64,000 nucleotides of DNA from VGSG01 sp040756375 (GTDB lineage: Bacteria > Desulfobacterota > Desulfomonilia > Desulfomonilales > Desulfomonilaceae). Under the pieces are notes generated by a model. The model saw only the letters and a list, made by a program, of their open reading frames with translations. It had not been told where the DNA came from and did no database searches. Where the stretch lies: assembly GCA_040756375.1 (NCBI GenBank), contig JBFLZC010000027.1:1-64000 (forward strand), read 5' to 3'. Made by a program: the position numbers and the translations under genes. Positions 24,242 to 33,168 of the stretch are shown piece after piece. Positions within the stretch are counted from its first letter, which is position 1. The number at the start of each line of letters is the position of its first letter.

Positions 24242-24340
24242 ATGGGTTATCGTGTCTCTGGGCGAACCGCTCATCTCGCCGCACGGGCTGCCAAGATGCG
24301 GTCAATACATGAGATGGTTGCGGTTTCGCGATTCACATAA
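24242..24340 (+). CDS. Possible small protein (32 residues)
   Basis: An ATG at 24242 follows a perfect AAGGAGG (24228-24234) at seven bases. It opens a 32-codon frame, MGYRVSGRTAHLAARAAKMR, then 12 more residues to a TAA at 24338. The peptide is basic and partly helical. It lies right beside the terminator hairpin, which would on the plus strand precede it. It has no recognised family, and a perfect ribosome site can occur by chance. Confidence 0.3.
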   Translation: MGYRVSGRTAHLAARAAKMRSIHEMVAVSRFT

Positions 24341-24427
24341 CCCTCGATTTTTAAGACACATCGGACCCTCAAAAAGTTCCCTTTTCGCCGGTAATAGAAG
24401 CCCGAAAGCCCATCGCGCGTCCTTGTG

Positions 24428-25579
24428 CTACCTCACGGTCGTGTCCGACCCGGCGGCCCCTCCGGCGGAGAGTCTTGGAACGTCCATCGGCTTCAGAGGC
24501 TGGCCCGAATTGACAACTTCCTTTCCACTAACCACGACCCTGTCGCCCGGCTTGAGGCCATCGATCACCTCGGCATGGAGCGCATCGATCGACCCGAGCC
24601 GAATTTGCTTTAGTTCGGCTTTGTCCTCCTCGCCCACGAGCACCACGGCATTTGCTTGGTCATTACGAACCCGCTCCAGCAAAGCGCTAGTCGGAACTCT
24701 CACCACGTCCTGGATACGCTTGGCCACGATTCGGCCACGGGCAAACATACCTTGAAGGAGCTTCATGTCGTCATTCTTGATATAGATCCGGACCTCGAAA
24801 AGTCTGTTCTGATCCATGACGGGCTGAACATATCCAAGTTTGCCGGCAAACGTCTGTTCCGGAAAGGGGTCTGCGGTAATCCGCGCGTCTATACCGAGTC
24901 CTTGCCTTACCACCTGGTCAACGTTGAGCTTGCCAATGTCTTTGTCGGTCATGAATGCTTGCAAGTACACGGTCGTGTAGTCGCTGAGTTGAAAGAGCTT
25001 GCCTCCCACTGATACCCAGTCCCCCACTTCCACATGCCTGCACGACAACAAGCCCGTTATGGGTGCTTTCACCACGGTGTTCTTCAGGTCTTCTGTGGCC
25101 TTGGCCAGTGCTCCCTTGCCGGCCTCAACCTGGCCCACGGCATTCTGATACACGGACAATTTCTGATCATACGTGGATTGGCTTATGGCCCCGCTCTGGA
25201 GCAGCGGTGAGTTCTTCTCCCATTCGGTTTTGGTGTAGGCTAGCGTGGCCTCCTCCTTCTGGAGGTTTCCCCGTGCTTGATCCACCAACGCCCGGATGAT
25301 GGAATCGTCAAAAACGAGCAGATCTTGACCCTTTTGCACTCGCTGCCCGTCTCGCACTTCCAAAGACTTGATCCTCGCCGCAACTTCCGACGACACCGTC
25401 GTGTTTGCCATGAATTGCAGGTTGCCCGAAACGTGGAGAGTGTGTTCCAGGTCTCCCTTATCCACGGTCGCAACCCCGACTTTGATGGGCGGTGGGGGGA
25501 GGCGCTTCTCCTGTTTCTGTCCGCATCCAGAAAACAGCGCTACGAGCACGGTCATGATTGTCAGTACTTGCCGGACCAT
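24428..25579 (-). CDS. RND efflux periplasmic adaptor (membrane fusion) lipoprotein
   Basis: This 383-residue protein starts MVRQVLTIMTVLVALFSGCG, a lipoprotein signal with lipobox LFSGC. The mature part shows the adaptor layout: barrel-sandwich/lipoyl part (ISGNLQF-like VSGNLQFMANTTVSSEVAARI), a coiled-coil hairpin (ALVDQARGNLQKEEATLAYTKTEWEKN), second lipoyl half (VKAPITGLLSCRHVEVGDWV), beta-barrel and a membrane-proximal end. It bridges the inner-membrane pumps to an outer-membrane channel. It follows the two RND genes by 71 bases. No TolC-type channel gene is present in the window. Confidence 0.93.
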   Translation of the reverse strand: MVRQVLTIMTVLVALFSGCGQKQEKRLPPPPIKVGVATVDKGDLEHTLHVSGNLQFMANTTVSSEVAARIKSLEVRDGQRVQKGQDLLVFDDSIIRALVDQARGNLQKEEATLAYTKTEWEKNSPLLQSGAISQSTYDQKLSVYQNAVGQVEAGKGALAKATEDLKNTVVKAPITGLLSCRHVEVGDWVSVGGKLFQLSDYTTVYLQAFMTDKDIGKLNVDQVVRQGLGIDARITADPFPEQTFAGKLGYVQPVMDQNRLFEVRIYIKNDDMKLLQGMFARGRIVAKRIQDVVRVPTSALLERVRNDQANAVVLVGEEDKAELKQIRLGSIDALHAEVIDGLKPGDRVVVSGKEVVNSGQPLKPMDVPRLSAGGAAGSDTTVR

Positions 25580-25650
25580 GTTGACTCCATCATGATTTCT
25601 TTGTGCCGAGGGCCCTTGAACGAATCCCTCGGTCAGTCCTTCCGATTCTC

Positions 25651-28600
25651 CTATGCCGTGAGTCCACCCGTGTTGCATCCGGATTTGCGCGAAGCCTCGC
25701 CCGACGCCTCATCGTCGAGGCCCACCGGCTGAACGGTCCAAACACGCGTCTTGATGTCATCCAGGAGGGTGTAGACCACCGGGATGAAGATAAGGGTGAA
25801 AAGGGTTGCAACAGATAGACCTCCAACAACCGCCATGGCAAGGCCGTTATAGATTTCTGCTCCAGCCCCGTTCTTGAGGGCCAAGGGCAGCATCCCCAAG
25901 ACCATTGCGATCGCGGTCATGAAGATCGGGCGCATTCGTCGTTTGCTGGCGAGGATGAGCGCCTCATCGCGCTCGACCCCCTGTTCCTCCAATTGCAGTG
26001 CGTAGGTAATCAATATGATGGCATTTTTCACGACCAAGCCCACCATCATGATGTACCCCAGCATGGTGAACGAGTCGAAATGGACTCCGCTCAAATTGAC
26101 CAGAACATTGGCGCCTATTATGGAAAGCGGCACACTGAGCATGATCGACAGCGGTCGAACAAACGACTGAAATTGCATGACCAGAAGCAGGTACACGACG
26201 ACCACGGCAAGCGGGAAAACAAAAGCTATTGCCTGCATGAGCCCCTGAAGATTGTTCACCGCGCCAAAGGGGATCACATTGTACCCGATAGGCATGGCAA
26301 CACCCGCCCAAATCTTGGACATTACGTCGTGAAACACTTCGGCCAATGGCCGGTCTTGCACCGTAAACTGAATGCCCGCGGCCCGTTTGGTGTTGTAATG
26401 GCCGATTTGTAGCGGTCCGAACGTAGTATCCACGGATGCCACGCTGGTGAGCGGGATCTGAATTCGAGGATTGAGTGGCGACGTGAGGAGGATTCGCCCC
26501 ACATCGCTGATGTTATTCAGCTCGCTCTCCCGGCCCATGACCTGAATGAAGAAGTAGCGACCGCCCACATCATACTGGGTTACGCTCCGTTGGCCGCCGC
26601 CGGCCGCCTCGACCGCATCCGCGATGTCTTTGCCGTGAAAGCCCAAAATTGCGGCCCGCTCCGCGTCCACGCGAACTTGGATCTCCGGCTTGCCTAGCGC
26701 AAGATCCGTGTATCTGAAGACAATGCCTTCAACGGTCTTGCCGATATCCATCAACTGTTTGACCAGGGGCTCGATTACCGAGTAGCTATCGCCCATGACG
26801 CGGAGGTCCACAATGTTCGATCTGGTATCAATGCTGCCGAAGAGCGGGAACTGAATGGGGTTGACTGACTTGAAGGGGAGATCCCGGGACGAATCATACG
26901 CTTCGCAAGCGATTTTCTCGATGGGAACGCCGCTGTCTTCTTGCCGATTGCAAACGAGGAAGACGACGTTGCGTGAAACCTGTCTGTTCGGGATGGCTAC
27001 TACAGTCTGAACGCCTTTAATCCGGCTCCATCGGTCCTCAAGGATGCTCATCAAACGGCTGTTTTCGTCCAGACTGGTTCCTTCCGCGGCCTCCAGCTGA
27101 ACCTTTATGAGGTTCGTGCCGCCTGTCGGCAAATAGCCCATCCCGGGCAATGACCAATAGGAGAGCACGAAAAGCCCGAGAACCGATACCACGAGCGCTA
27201 CTTTTCGAGGCCATCCGCCGAGGAAATAGCGGAGAGTGTCTATCAGTGCGTTGGCAGCTTTAGCCCCGATTTTGTCCAGAAAGAAAAGCGGAGACATGAT
27301 TCGCTTCAAGACCCCTCGCGGCTCCTTTTCCTCTTTCATCCAGCGAGAGGCCAGCATGGGAACGACGGTGAACGCGTCAAACAGTGACAAAAAGATAGCT
27401 ACAGAAATGATGAAGGCCACGGGGCCGAAGAGCGTTCCGATCTCACCGGTCAGCATGAGGACGGGCACAAAAACCGCGGCCGTGGTCAAGGTGCTCATGA
27501 ACACCGCCATCCCCACTTCACGGGTCCCGTCGACGCAGGCCTTGAGAACACTCTTTTTTTCTTCGTACCTATGCCGATAAATGTTCTCCAGTACGACGAT
27601 CGCGTCATCGACGATGATACCGATGGAAAGCGCAAGGCCGGCAAGTGAAAGCACATTGATCGAGTACCCCAAGAGATACATCCCGATGAACGTTCCAATG
27701 ACGGAAACAGGGATTGAAGTCGCAACGATGAAGATGCTCCGCCAGTTCTTGAGGAAAACAAATAGTACAAGAAGAACCAATACAATGGCTTCGATTAGCG
27801 AGTCTTTGACCACATTGACAGCATCGCGGATATAGTTGCTCGAATCATATACTTTCTGAAACTTGGCTCCACGAGGGCCATACTCCTTCTGGAGGCGCTC
27901 CAGTTCCCGATCGATATCGCTGATAGTTTGAAGCACATTCGCGCCGACCTGACTGAGCACGCTGAAAACGATGCCTCGTTGGCCGTTGATTCGGCAGTAG
28001 GAATCCGGGCGTTCATACATATCCTGAACGTCGGCTATGTCGGACAGATAGACAATAGGTTCCCCCGGCTTGGATATGATAACTTTGCGGAAGGCGTCTG
28101 CATCGAGGAGTTCTCCTACGGTGCGCGTAGTCCATTCGCGGGTTCCTTGGACAAAGTAGCCGCCACTTTGGTTGAAATTCGTTCGGTCAATGAAGGTCTT
28201 GACGTCATTGACGGTTAGGCGTCTCGACTTGAGACGTTCCGGGTCGTATGTTATGCGCATCTGCCGGGTGAGATTGCCGTCGAATTGGCAGTCGCCTACC
28301 CCTGCTATTCTTCGTATTCTTGGTGCGATATCCTTGTCCGCCCAGGTCGACGCGCTGACCAGGTCCATGTTACCGGTCAACGCGAACTGATAGACAGGCA
28401 AGCTCACTTGATCGCTAGCCTTAAAGATTTGAGGCTTTTGGACCGTTTTCGGGAGGGTCGTGACACGGTTGATGTTTCTCTGGAGTTCCGACGCTGCAAG
28501 GTCAAGATTTGTGCCAGGCTTGTAAAATACGGTGACCTGTGACTGGCCGTAAGAAGAAAGACTCTGCGTGTACAGCATGTTCGATACGCCGCTGATACTT

Positions 28601-28806
28601 TCCTCGAAGCGCGTGGTAACTTCGCCCTCTACCTCTTGCGGAGCTGCTCCGGGGAACGCGGTTGAGACGACCAGTATCGGTTCTTGCGTGTCAGGCTTGA
28701 GTTCCACACTCAGGAATGTCACAGCCACACAGCCGAAGACGATAACCAGGAGCACTCTCACGATGACCGTTATTGGGTAACGGACTGCCGACTCGGCAAA
28801 GTTCAT
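25651..28806 (-). CDS. RND efflux transporter, second tandem copy
   Basis: This 1051-residue inner-membrane pump belongs to the RND HAE1/AcrB-like family, proton-driven exporters of drugs, lipids or other hydrophobic compounds. The start MNFAESAVRYPITVIVRVLL is the first membrane segment; the periplasmic porter domains follow, then VLEN...GLALSIGIIVDDAIVVLENIYRHR with the conserved Asp-Asp proton-relay site in helix 4, and a second half with helices 7-12. The ORF extends to 28962, but the start at 28806 matches the other copy. The two tandem copies are about four-fifths identical over the first 60 residues, so they arose by recent duplication. Confidence 0.95.
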   Translation of the reverse strand: MNFAESAVRYPITVIVRVLLVIVFGCVAVTFLSVELKPDTQEPILVVSTAFPGAAPQEVEGEVTTRFEESISGVSNMLYTQSLSSYGQSQVTVFYKPGTNLDLAASELQRNINRVTTLPKTVQKPQIFKASDQVSLPVYQFALTGNMDLVSASTWADKDIAPRIRRIAGVGDCQFDGNLTRQMRITYDPERLKSRRLTVNDVKTFIDRTNFNQSGGYFVQGTREWTTRTVGELLDADAFRKVIISKPGEPIVYLSDIADVQDMYERPDSYCRINGQRGIVFSVLSQVGANVLQTISDIDRELERLQKEYGPRGAKFQKVYDSSNYIRDAVNVVKDSLIEAIVLVLLVLFVFLKNWRSIFIVATSIPVSVIGTFIGMYLLGYSINVLSLAGLALSIGIIVDDAIVVLENIYRHRYEEKKSVLKACVDGTREVGMAVFMSTLTTAAVFVPVLMLTGEIGTLFGPVAFIISVAIFLSLFDAFTVVPMLASRWMKEEKEPRGVLKRIMSPLFFLDKIGAKAANALIDTLRYFLGGWPRKVALVVSVLGLFVLSYWSLPGMGYLPTGGTNLIKVQLEAAEGTSLDENSRLMSILEDRWSRIKGVQTVVAIPNRQVSRNVVFLVCNRQEDSGVPIEKIACEAYDSSRDLPFKSVNPIQFPLFGSIDTRSNIVDLRVMGDSYSVIEPLVKQLMDIGKTVEGIVFRYTDLALGKPEIQVRVDAERAAILGFHGKDIADAVEAAGGGQRSVTQYDVGGRYFFIQVMGRESELNNISDVGRILLTSPLNPRIQIPLTSVASVDTTFGPLQIGHYNTKRAAGIQFTVQDRPLAEVFHDVMSKIWAGVAMPIGYNVIPFGAVNNLQGLMQAIAFVFPLAVVVVYLLLVMQFQSFVRPLSIMLSVPLSIIGANVLVNLSGVHFDSFTMLGYIMMVGLVVKNAIILITYALQLEEQGVERDEALILASKRRMRPIFMTAIAMVLGMLPLALKNGAGAEIYNGLAMAVVGGLSVATLFTLIFIPVVYTLLDDIKTRVWTVQPVGLDDEASGEASRKSGCNTGGLTA

Positions 28807-28869
28807 ATGTCGCCTCACCTGTGGTTCTTCATCTTTATAGTGAACAGCGATGAAATTTGCGCCGAAGGT

Positions 28870-28952
28870 CACCCTCCCCTTCCCCCTCCCATCTAGGGAG
28901 GGGAGTTGCAAAACCCTCTCCCCCGGTGGGAGAGGGAAGGGAGAGGGGGATT
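28870..28952. repeat. GC-rich palindromic repeat, family H
   Basis: CACCCTCCCCTTCCCCC and GGGAGAGGGAAGGGAGAGGG flank inner hairpins CCCTCCCATCTAGGGAGGG and CCTCTCCCCCGGTGGGAGAGG. It sits between the tandem RND genes. A relative occurs at 42731-42790. It could shape the relative expression of the two pump genes. Confidence 0.75.
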
Positions 28953-29002
28953 CCAGCCTCATTCAAGGGCGCTGATTTCAACACAGCTTTCTATAGAGCG
29001 AG

Positions 29003-32000
29003 TCAACCCTCTTTGAAGGCAACGCCCTCATCCACGTCGTTCAAGCTTATCGGTCGGACCTTCCAGACCCGGTTCTTCGCATCATCCAGGATTGTGTACA
29101 CCACAGGGATGAAGATCAGCGTGAAGAGCGTGGCCACAGAAAGGCCTCCTACCGCGGCCATTGCCAAGCCGTTATAAATCTCTGCCCCAGCTCCCTGCTT
29201 GAGAGCCAGAGGTAACATGCCCAGTATCATTGCGATGGCGGTCATGAAGATGGGGCGCATCCTGCGCTTACTCGCCAAGACCAGGGCCTGGTCTCGTTCG
29301 ACACCCTGGTCGATGAGCTGAACCGCGTATGTGATAAGGATAATGGCATTCTTCACCACCAACCCCACCATCATGATGTATCCAAGCATAGCGAACGAAT
29401 CGAAGTGGACTCCCGTCACATTGACTAGAGCATTAGCGCCGATGATGGAAAGAGGCACGCTCAGGATGATCGACAGAGGCCGGATAAAGGATTGGAACTG
29501 CATGACCAACAGAAGGTAGACCACGATAACGGAGAGCGAGAAAACAAAGCCGACAGACTGTACGAGCGCCTTGAGACGGCTGGCCGCTCCAAAGGGAATC
29601 ACACCATAGCCGAGGGGCATTGCGACGTTCGAGTTGATTGCGCCGGTGACTTCTTCAAAAACCTCGGACAGGGGACGCTGTTGTATCGTGAACTGCACAC
29701 GAGCCGAGCGCTTTCCATTGTAATGGTTGATCTGAAGAGGACCGAAAGCGGTATCTACGGACGCCACACCCGTCAAAGGGACCTGGACGCCGGGATTGAG
29801 AGGTGAAGTGAGCATGATTCGGTCCACGTCACTGACTTTAGTCAGATTGCTTTCCTGCCCCACTACCTGGATGTAGAAGTAGCGACCCGCAACATCGTAC
29901 TCTGTTCTCGTCTGTTGCCCGCCGCCGGCTGCTTCCACGGCATCGGCTACGTCTTTTCCGTAGAAGCCTAAATTCGCCGCGCGCTCGGGGTTGACGCGAA
30001 CTTGCACCTCAGGCTTGCGCAGCGAAAGATCGGTGTACACAAAGACGACTCCCTTGGTCTTTCTCCCGATATCCATGATTTGCTGGACCAACCCCTCAAG
30101 CACTTCGTAACTCTCTCCCATGATACGCATGTCCACGATGTTCGATCTGGTGTAGATATTTCCGAAGAGGGGGAACTGAATGGGGTTGAGGAACTTTATG
30201 GGGAGATCGCGGGCCGTATAGTGCGCTATGCGAGCTATCCTGCCGATCGCCACGCCGCTGTCTTCCGGTCGGTCGCACACGAGATAAACCACGTTGCGGG
30301 AATCCTGGCGATTGGGAACAGCCACAATATGCCGCACACCTTTGATCTTTTGCCACCGTTGCTCCAGGACATTCATCAACCGGCTGTTCGCATCCAGACT
30401 GGTTCCCTCAGAAGTTACCATCTGGACCTTTATGAGATTCGTTCCCCCGGTCGGGAGATACCCCATGCCGGGCAACGTCCAATACGAAAGAACGAAGAGC
30501 CCAAGAACAGACACCACCAGCGCTGCTTTGCGCTGCCACCCTCCCAGAAAGAATTGCAGCCCCCGGATTAGCCACTCCGCGACTTTCGTGCCGATCTTGT
30601 CTGAAATCACCAGAGGAGATATTCGCCGTTTTGGAGAGTCTTCCGGCGGTTTCTCCCGTTTCAGCCAGCGAGACGCAAGCATCGGAACCACAGTGAACGC
30701 GTCAAAAAGGGACAGGAAAATGGCAGCGGATATGATGAAAGCCACAGGGCCGAACAATATCCCTATTTCGCCTCGCAGCATTAAGACCGGGAGAAAAACC
30801 GCGGCGGTGGTCAAGGTGCTCATGAACACTGCGGTTCCCACCTCTCGAGTCCCGTCCACACAGGCCCTGACTATGCTCTTGTTCTCCTCGTATCGATGCC
30901 GGTAAATGTTCTCCAGGACCACAATTGCGTCATCCACGATGATTCCAACGGAGAGCGCAAGCCCTGCGAGGGAAAGAACATTGATCGAGTACTTTCCCAG
31001 GTACATGGCGATAAAGGTTCCGATGATGGAGACGGGAATCGACGTCGCTACGATGAAGATGCTCCGCCAATTCTTGAGAAACACGAACAATACCAGGAGC
31101 ACCAATACTATGGCTTCGATCACCGAATCCCTGACAACGTTGACCGCGTCGCCGATGTATCTGCTGGAGTCGTAGGTCTTCTCGAACTTAGCCCCGCGAG
31201 GACCGTAATCTCTTTGGAGAAGCTCAAGTTCACGGTCTACCGAGTCTATGGTCTGGAGAATGTTTGCGCCTGCCTGGCCAAGCACGTTGAATATGATTCC
31301 GGGCTTCCCGTTGATGCGACAATAGGACTCGGGGCGGTCATACAAATCTACCGCGTCCGCGACGTCGGACAGGTAAACCACCGGATCGCCAGGTTTTGAA
31401 ATAATCACCTTCCGGAACTCTTCCGCATTGAGAAGCTCGCCCACCGTGCGGATCGTCCATTCCCGAGTCCCTTGGACGAAATAGCCTCCGCTCTGATTGA
31501 AATTTGTCCGGTCAATCGCGGTCTTGATATCGTTGGTGGTCAAACGCCTCGCCTTGACTCGGGCCGGGTCAAAAATGATCCGCATCTGGCGAGTGCGATA
31601 CCCGTCAAACTGGCAATCTCCGACGCCCGGAATCCTTCGTATTCGCGGAGCAATGTCCCGATCCGCCCACGTGGACGCGGTGACGATGTCCACATCTCCT
31701 GTCAAAGCGAACTGATAAATAGGAAGGGTGACCCGATCGGTGGCTTTCAGAATCAGAGGTTGCCGGACCATGGCCGGTAGGTCGGTGACCCGATCGATAT
31801 TCCGTTGGACTTCTGCTGCCGCGAGGTCAAGATTAGTGCCCGGCTTGTAGAAGACAATAACGATTGAAAGTCCATACGAGGAATAGCTGTGCGTGTACAG
31901 CATGTTCGAGACGCCGCTGATGCTTTCCTCGAAGCGAGTGGTTACTTCGCCCTCCACCTCTTGGGGAGCCGCGCCGGGAAACACGGTCGCTACGACCAAT

Positions 32001-32131
32001 ACAGGGGATTGCGTATCGGGTTTGAGTTCCACCGGGAGAAACGTGGAACAGACGTACCCGAAGACAATGACCAGGAGCACCCTGACGATGACAGTGATGG
32101 GAAAACGAACTGATGACTCAGCCACGTTCAT
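29003..32131 (-). CDS. RND efflux transporter, first tandem copy
   Basis: This 1042-residue RND pump is the first and upstream member of the efflux cluster. It begins MNVAESSVRFPITVIVRVLL, shows the GLALSVGIIVDDAIVVLENIYRH helix 4 with the Asp pair, and keeps the characteristic FPGAAPQEVEGEVTTRFEESI docking/porter segment. The pair may act as a heteromeric pump, as MdtB/MdtC do, or as two homotrimers with separate substrates; this is inference. A family A repeat begins about 35 bases upstream, and marR lies beyond it. Confidence 0.95.
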   Translation of the reverse strand: MNVAESSVRFPITVIVRVLLVIVFGYVCSTFLPVELKPDTQSPVLVVATVFPGAAPQEVEGEVTTRFEESISGVSNMLYTHSYSSYGLSIVIVFYKPGTNLDLAAAEVQRNIDRVTDLPAMVRQPLILKATDRVTLPIYQFALTGDVDIVTASTWADRDIAPRIRRIPGVGDCQFDGYRTRQMRIIFDPARVKARRLTTNDIKTAIDRTNFNQSGGYFVQGTREWTIRTVGELLNAEEFRKVIISKPGDPVVYLSDVADAVDLYDRPESYCRINGKPGIIFNVLGQAGANILQTIDSVDRELELLQRDYGPRGAKFEKTYDSSRYIGDAVNVVRDSVIEAIVLVLLVLFVFLKNWRSIFIVATSIPVSIIGTFIAMYLGKYSINVLSLAGLALSVGIIVDDAIVVLENIYRHRYEENKSIVRACVDGTREVGTAVFMSTLTTAAVFLPVLMLRGEIGILFGPVAFIISAAIFLSLFDAFTVVPMLASRWLKREKPPEDSPKRRISPLVISDKIGTKVAEWLIRGLQFFLGGWQRKAALVVSVLGLFVLSYWTLPGMGYLPTGGTNLIKVQMVTSEGTSLDANSRLMNVLEQRWQKIKGVRHIVAVPNRQDSRNVVYLVCDRPEDSGVAIGRIARIAHYTARDLPIKFLNPIQFPLFGNIYTRSNIVDMRIMGESYEVLEGLVQQIMDIGRKTKGVVFVYTDLSLRKPEVQVRVNPERAANLGFYGKDVADAVEAAGGGQQTRTEYDVAGRYFYIQVVGQESNLTKVSDVDRIMLTSPLNPGVQVPLTGVASVDTAFGPLQINHYNGKRSARVQFTIQQRPLSEVFEEVTGAINSNVAMPLGYGVIPFGAASRLKALVQSVGFVFSLSVIVVYLLLVMQFQSFIRPLSIILSVPLSIIGANALVNVTGVHFDSFAMLGYIMMVGLVVKNAIILITYAVQLIDQGVERDQALVLASKRRMRPIFMTAIAMILGMLPLALKQGAGAEIYNGLAMAAVGGLSVATLFTLIFIPVVYTILDDAKNRVWKVRPISLNDVDEGVAFKEG

Positions 32132-32164
32132 CTATTTCAATCCAACTGCCACAGTTTTCCAGTC

Positions 32165-32635
32165 ATAACAGGTCATGAAAATCCTCGGCTTCGGCGAAAT
32201 CTCCGTGGCTTCGCCTCGGAGATCGACGGCAAAACCTGACGGGCAACCACAAGGAGGCTGTCTCAAAAGTCTTGGGGCTTGCAGTGTAGTGTTACGGTGG
32301 GTGGCCGGGACGTCATACGTCCCGGTGCCGAAGGCACAAGAAGCGTTCTTCGTGGGAAGCACATAGTTCACATAAAAGCGGTAACTTCGGTGCGTTATGG
32401 TCATCGCTTCCTGTCGCTTCGCGACCCCGATCCCGCGTCCAGCGGGAACGTCGGGGCCACCCAGGTGAGAGCTTCTTCCTTGGTCGTGGCACGACTCTGA
32501 TTGGGATCGTAGTTCTGAGACAGCCTCTAAGGGTTGCCCCTACACCGGACTTGCAAACCTAGCCATACGTAAACCCGACCAAGAGTGCCTCCTACCGCCG
32601 GCATTCACAGGACGCGCTTTCATGGAAACCTTGTG
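32165..32635 (+). repeat. Repeat family A, copy 4 (interrupted by a small element)
   Basis: GTCATGAAAATCCTCGGCTT and CTTCGCCTCGGAGATCGACG begin the copy. It then has GGGCAACCACAAG, broken by the element at 32254-32528, and resumes GGTTGCCCCTACACC ... ATACGTAAACCCGACC. In copy 5 (54420-54592) GGGCAACCACAAGGGTTGCC is unbroken. Confidence 0.85.
32254..32528 (+). mobile_element. 275-bp MITE-like element with terminal inverted repeats
   Basis: The element begins GAGGCTGTCTCAAAAG and ends GTTCTGAGACAGCCTC, which are inverted repeats of 12 bases. It has no open frame of note. It splits repeat A copy 4 in the loop of GGGCAACC-ACAAG-GGTTGCCC, with AAG on both sides (32251-32253 and 32530-32532), a possible 3-base target duplication. 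The ends are related to the IS end at 111-125 (TTTTGAGACAG), so an IS1182-like transposase may move it. Inside is GGGACGTCATACGTCCC. Confidence 0.8.
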
Positions 32636-32640
32636 GCGGA

Positions 32641-33102
32641 TTAAACGGGGCGAGAACCCAACAAGTTCTCGATAATCCGTCCTAGAATGCGAGTCATTTG
32701 CACCAAGTCCTCTTGAGACAAACCGTCGAATGCCTGGCCGAGGACACCAATGGCCACGGGGAGTAGCGCTGCCTGGACTGTCTTCCCCTTGTCCGTGAGA
32801 AAGACTCTCTGGCGCCTCTTGTCTGTTGGGTGGAGCTCACGCCTCACCAAAGCGGCCTTTTCCAGCAGGCTCAATATCCGGGTGACGTTGTGTCGGTCTT
32901 TGAGGGTTTTTTCGGCGAGCGCGCTCTGATAGATCCCCTCGTTTTCCCGCAAGCTGGTGAGAAGCCCCCACTGCTCCAGGGTCACGTCGAATCCGTTGTC
33001 CTCAAAGGCTCGGGCCAGTCCTAGTTTCAGTAGGATTGCGGCGCGGAAGATCACCCGTGCAGGGGATTTCTCTCTCGGAAAAATAGTAAACATGGGCTTC
33101 AT
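32641..33102 (-). CDS. MarR-family transcriptional regulator
   Basis: This 153-residue protein is a winged-helix MarR regulator. The N-terminal helix carries RVIFRAAILLKLGLARAFED; the DNA-binding part (LEQWGLLTSLRENEGIYQSALAEKTLKDRHNVTRILSLLEKAALVRRE) leads to the wing HPTDKRRQRVFLTDKGKTV. The ATG at 33102 follows GGAAAGGA; the open frame extends upstream without support. It is divergent from nothing: the RND genes lie downstream on the same strand after about 500 bases. A 45-bp palindrome overlaps its likely promoter, so it probably represses itself and perhaps the pumps when no ligand is bound. Confidence 0.92.
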   Translation of the reverse strand: MKPMFTIFPREKSPARVIFRAAILLKLGLARAFEDNGFDVTLEQWGLLTSLRENEGIYQSALAEKTLKDRHNVTRILSLLEKAALVRRELHPTDKRRQRVFLTDKGKTVQAALLPVAIGVLGQAFDGLSQEDLVQMTRILGRIIENLLGSRPV

Positions 33103-33123
33103 GGGGTCCTTTCCAAGAACGGA

Positions 33124-33168
33124 AGTTGCCAAATAAGTTGTTATCATGACAACAATTATTTTGCAACT
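33124..33168. promoter_or_regulatory. Extended palindrome, probable MarR operator
   Basis: AGTTGCCAAATAA and TTATTTTGCAACT are inverted arms matching at 12 of 13 positions. Inside are GTTGT and ACAAC (33137-33141 and 33149-33153). Such dyads are typical binding sites of MarR dimers. It lies 22-66 bases upstream of the marR start. Confidence 0.75.
33138..33166 (-). promoter_or_regulatory. Candidate marR promoter inside the operator
   Basis: On the minus strand a -35-like TTGCAA (33166-33161) is followed, 17 bases on, by a -10-like TAACAA (33143-33138). Both lie inside the palindrome, so bound regulator would block RNA polymerase. The boxes match the consensus only partly. Confidence 0.5.
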
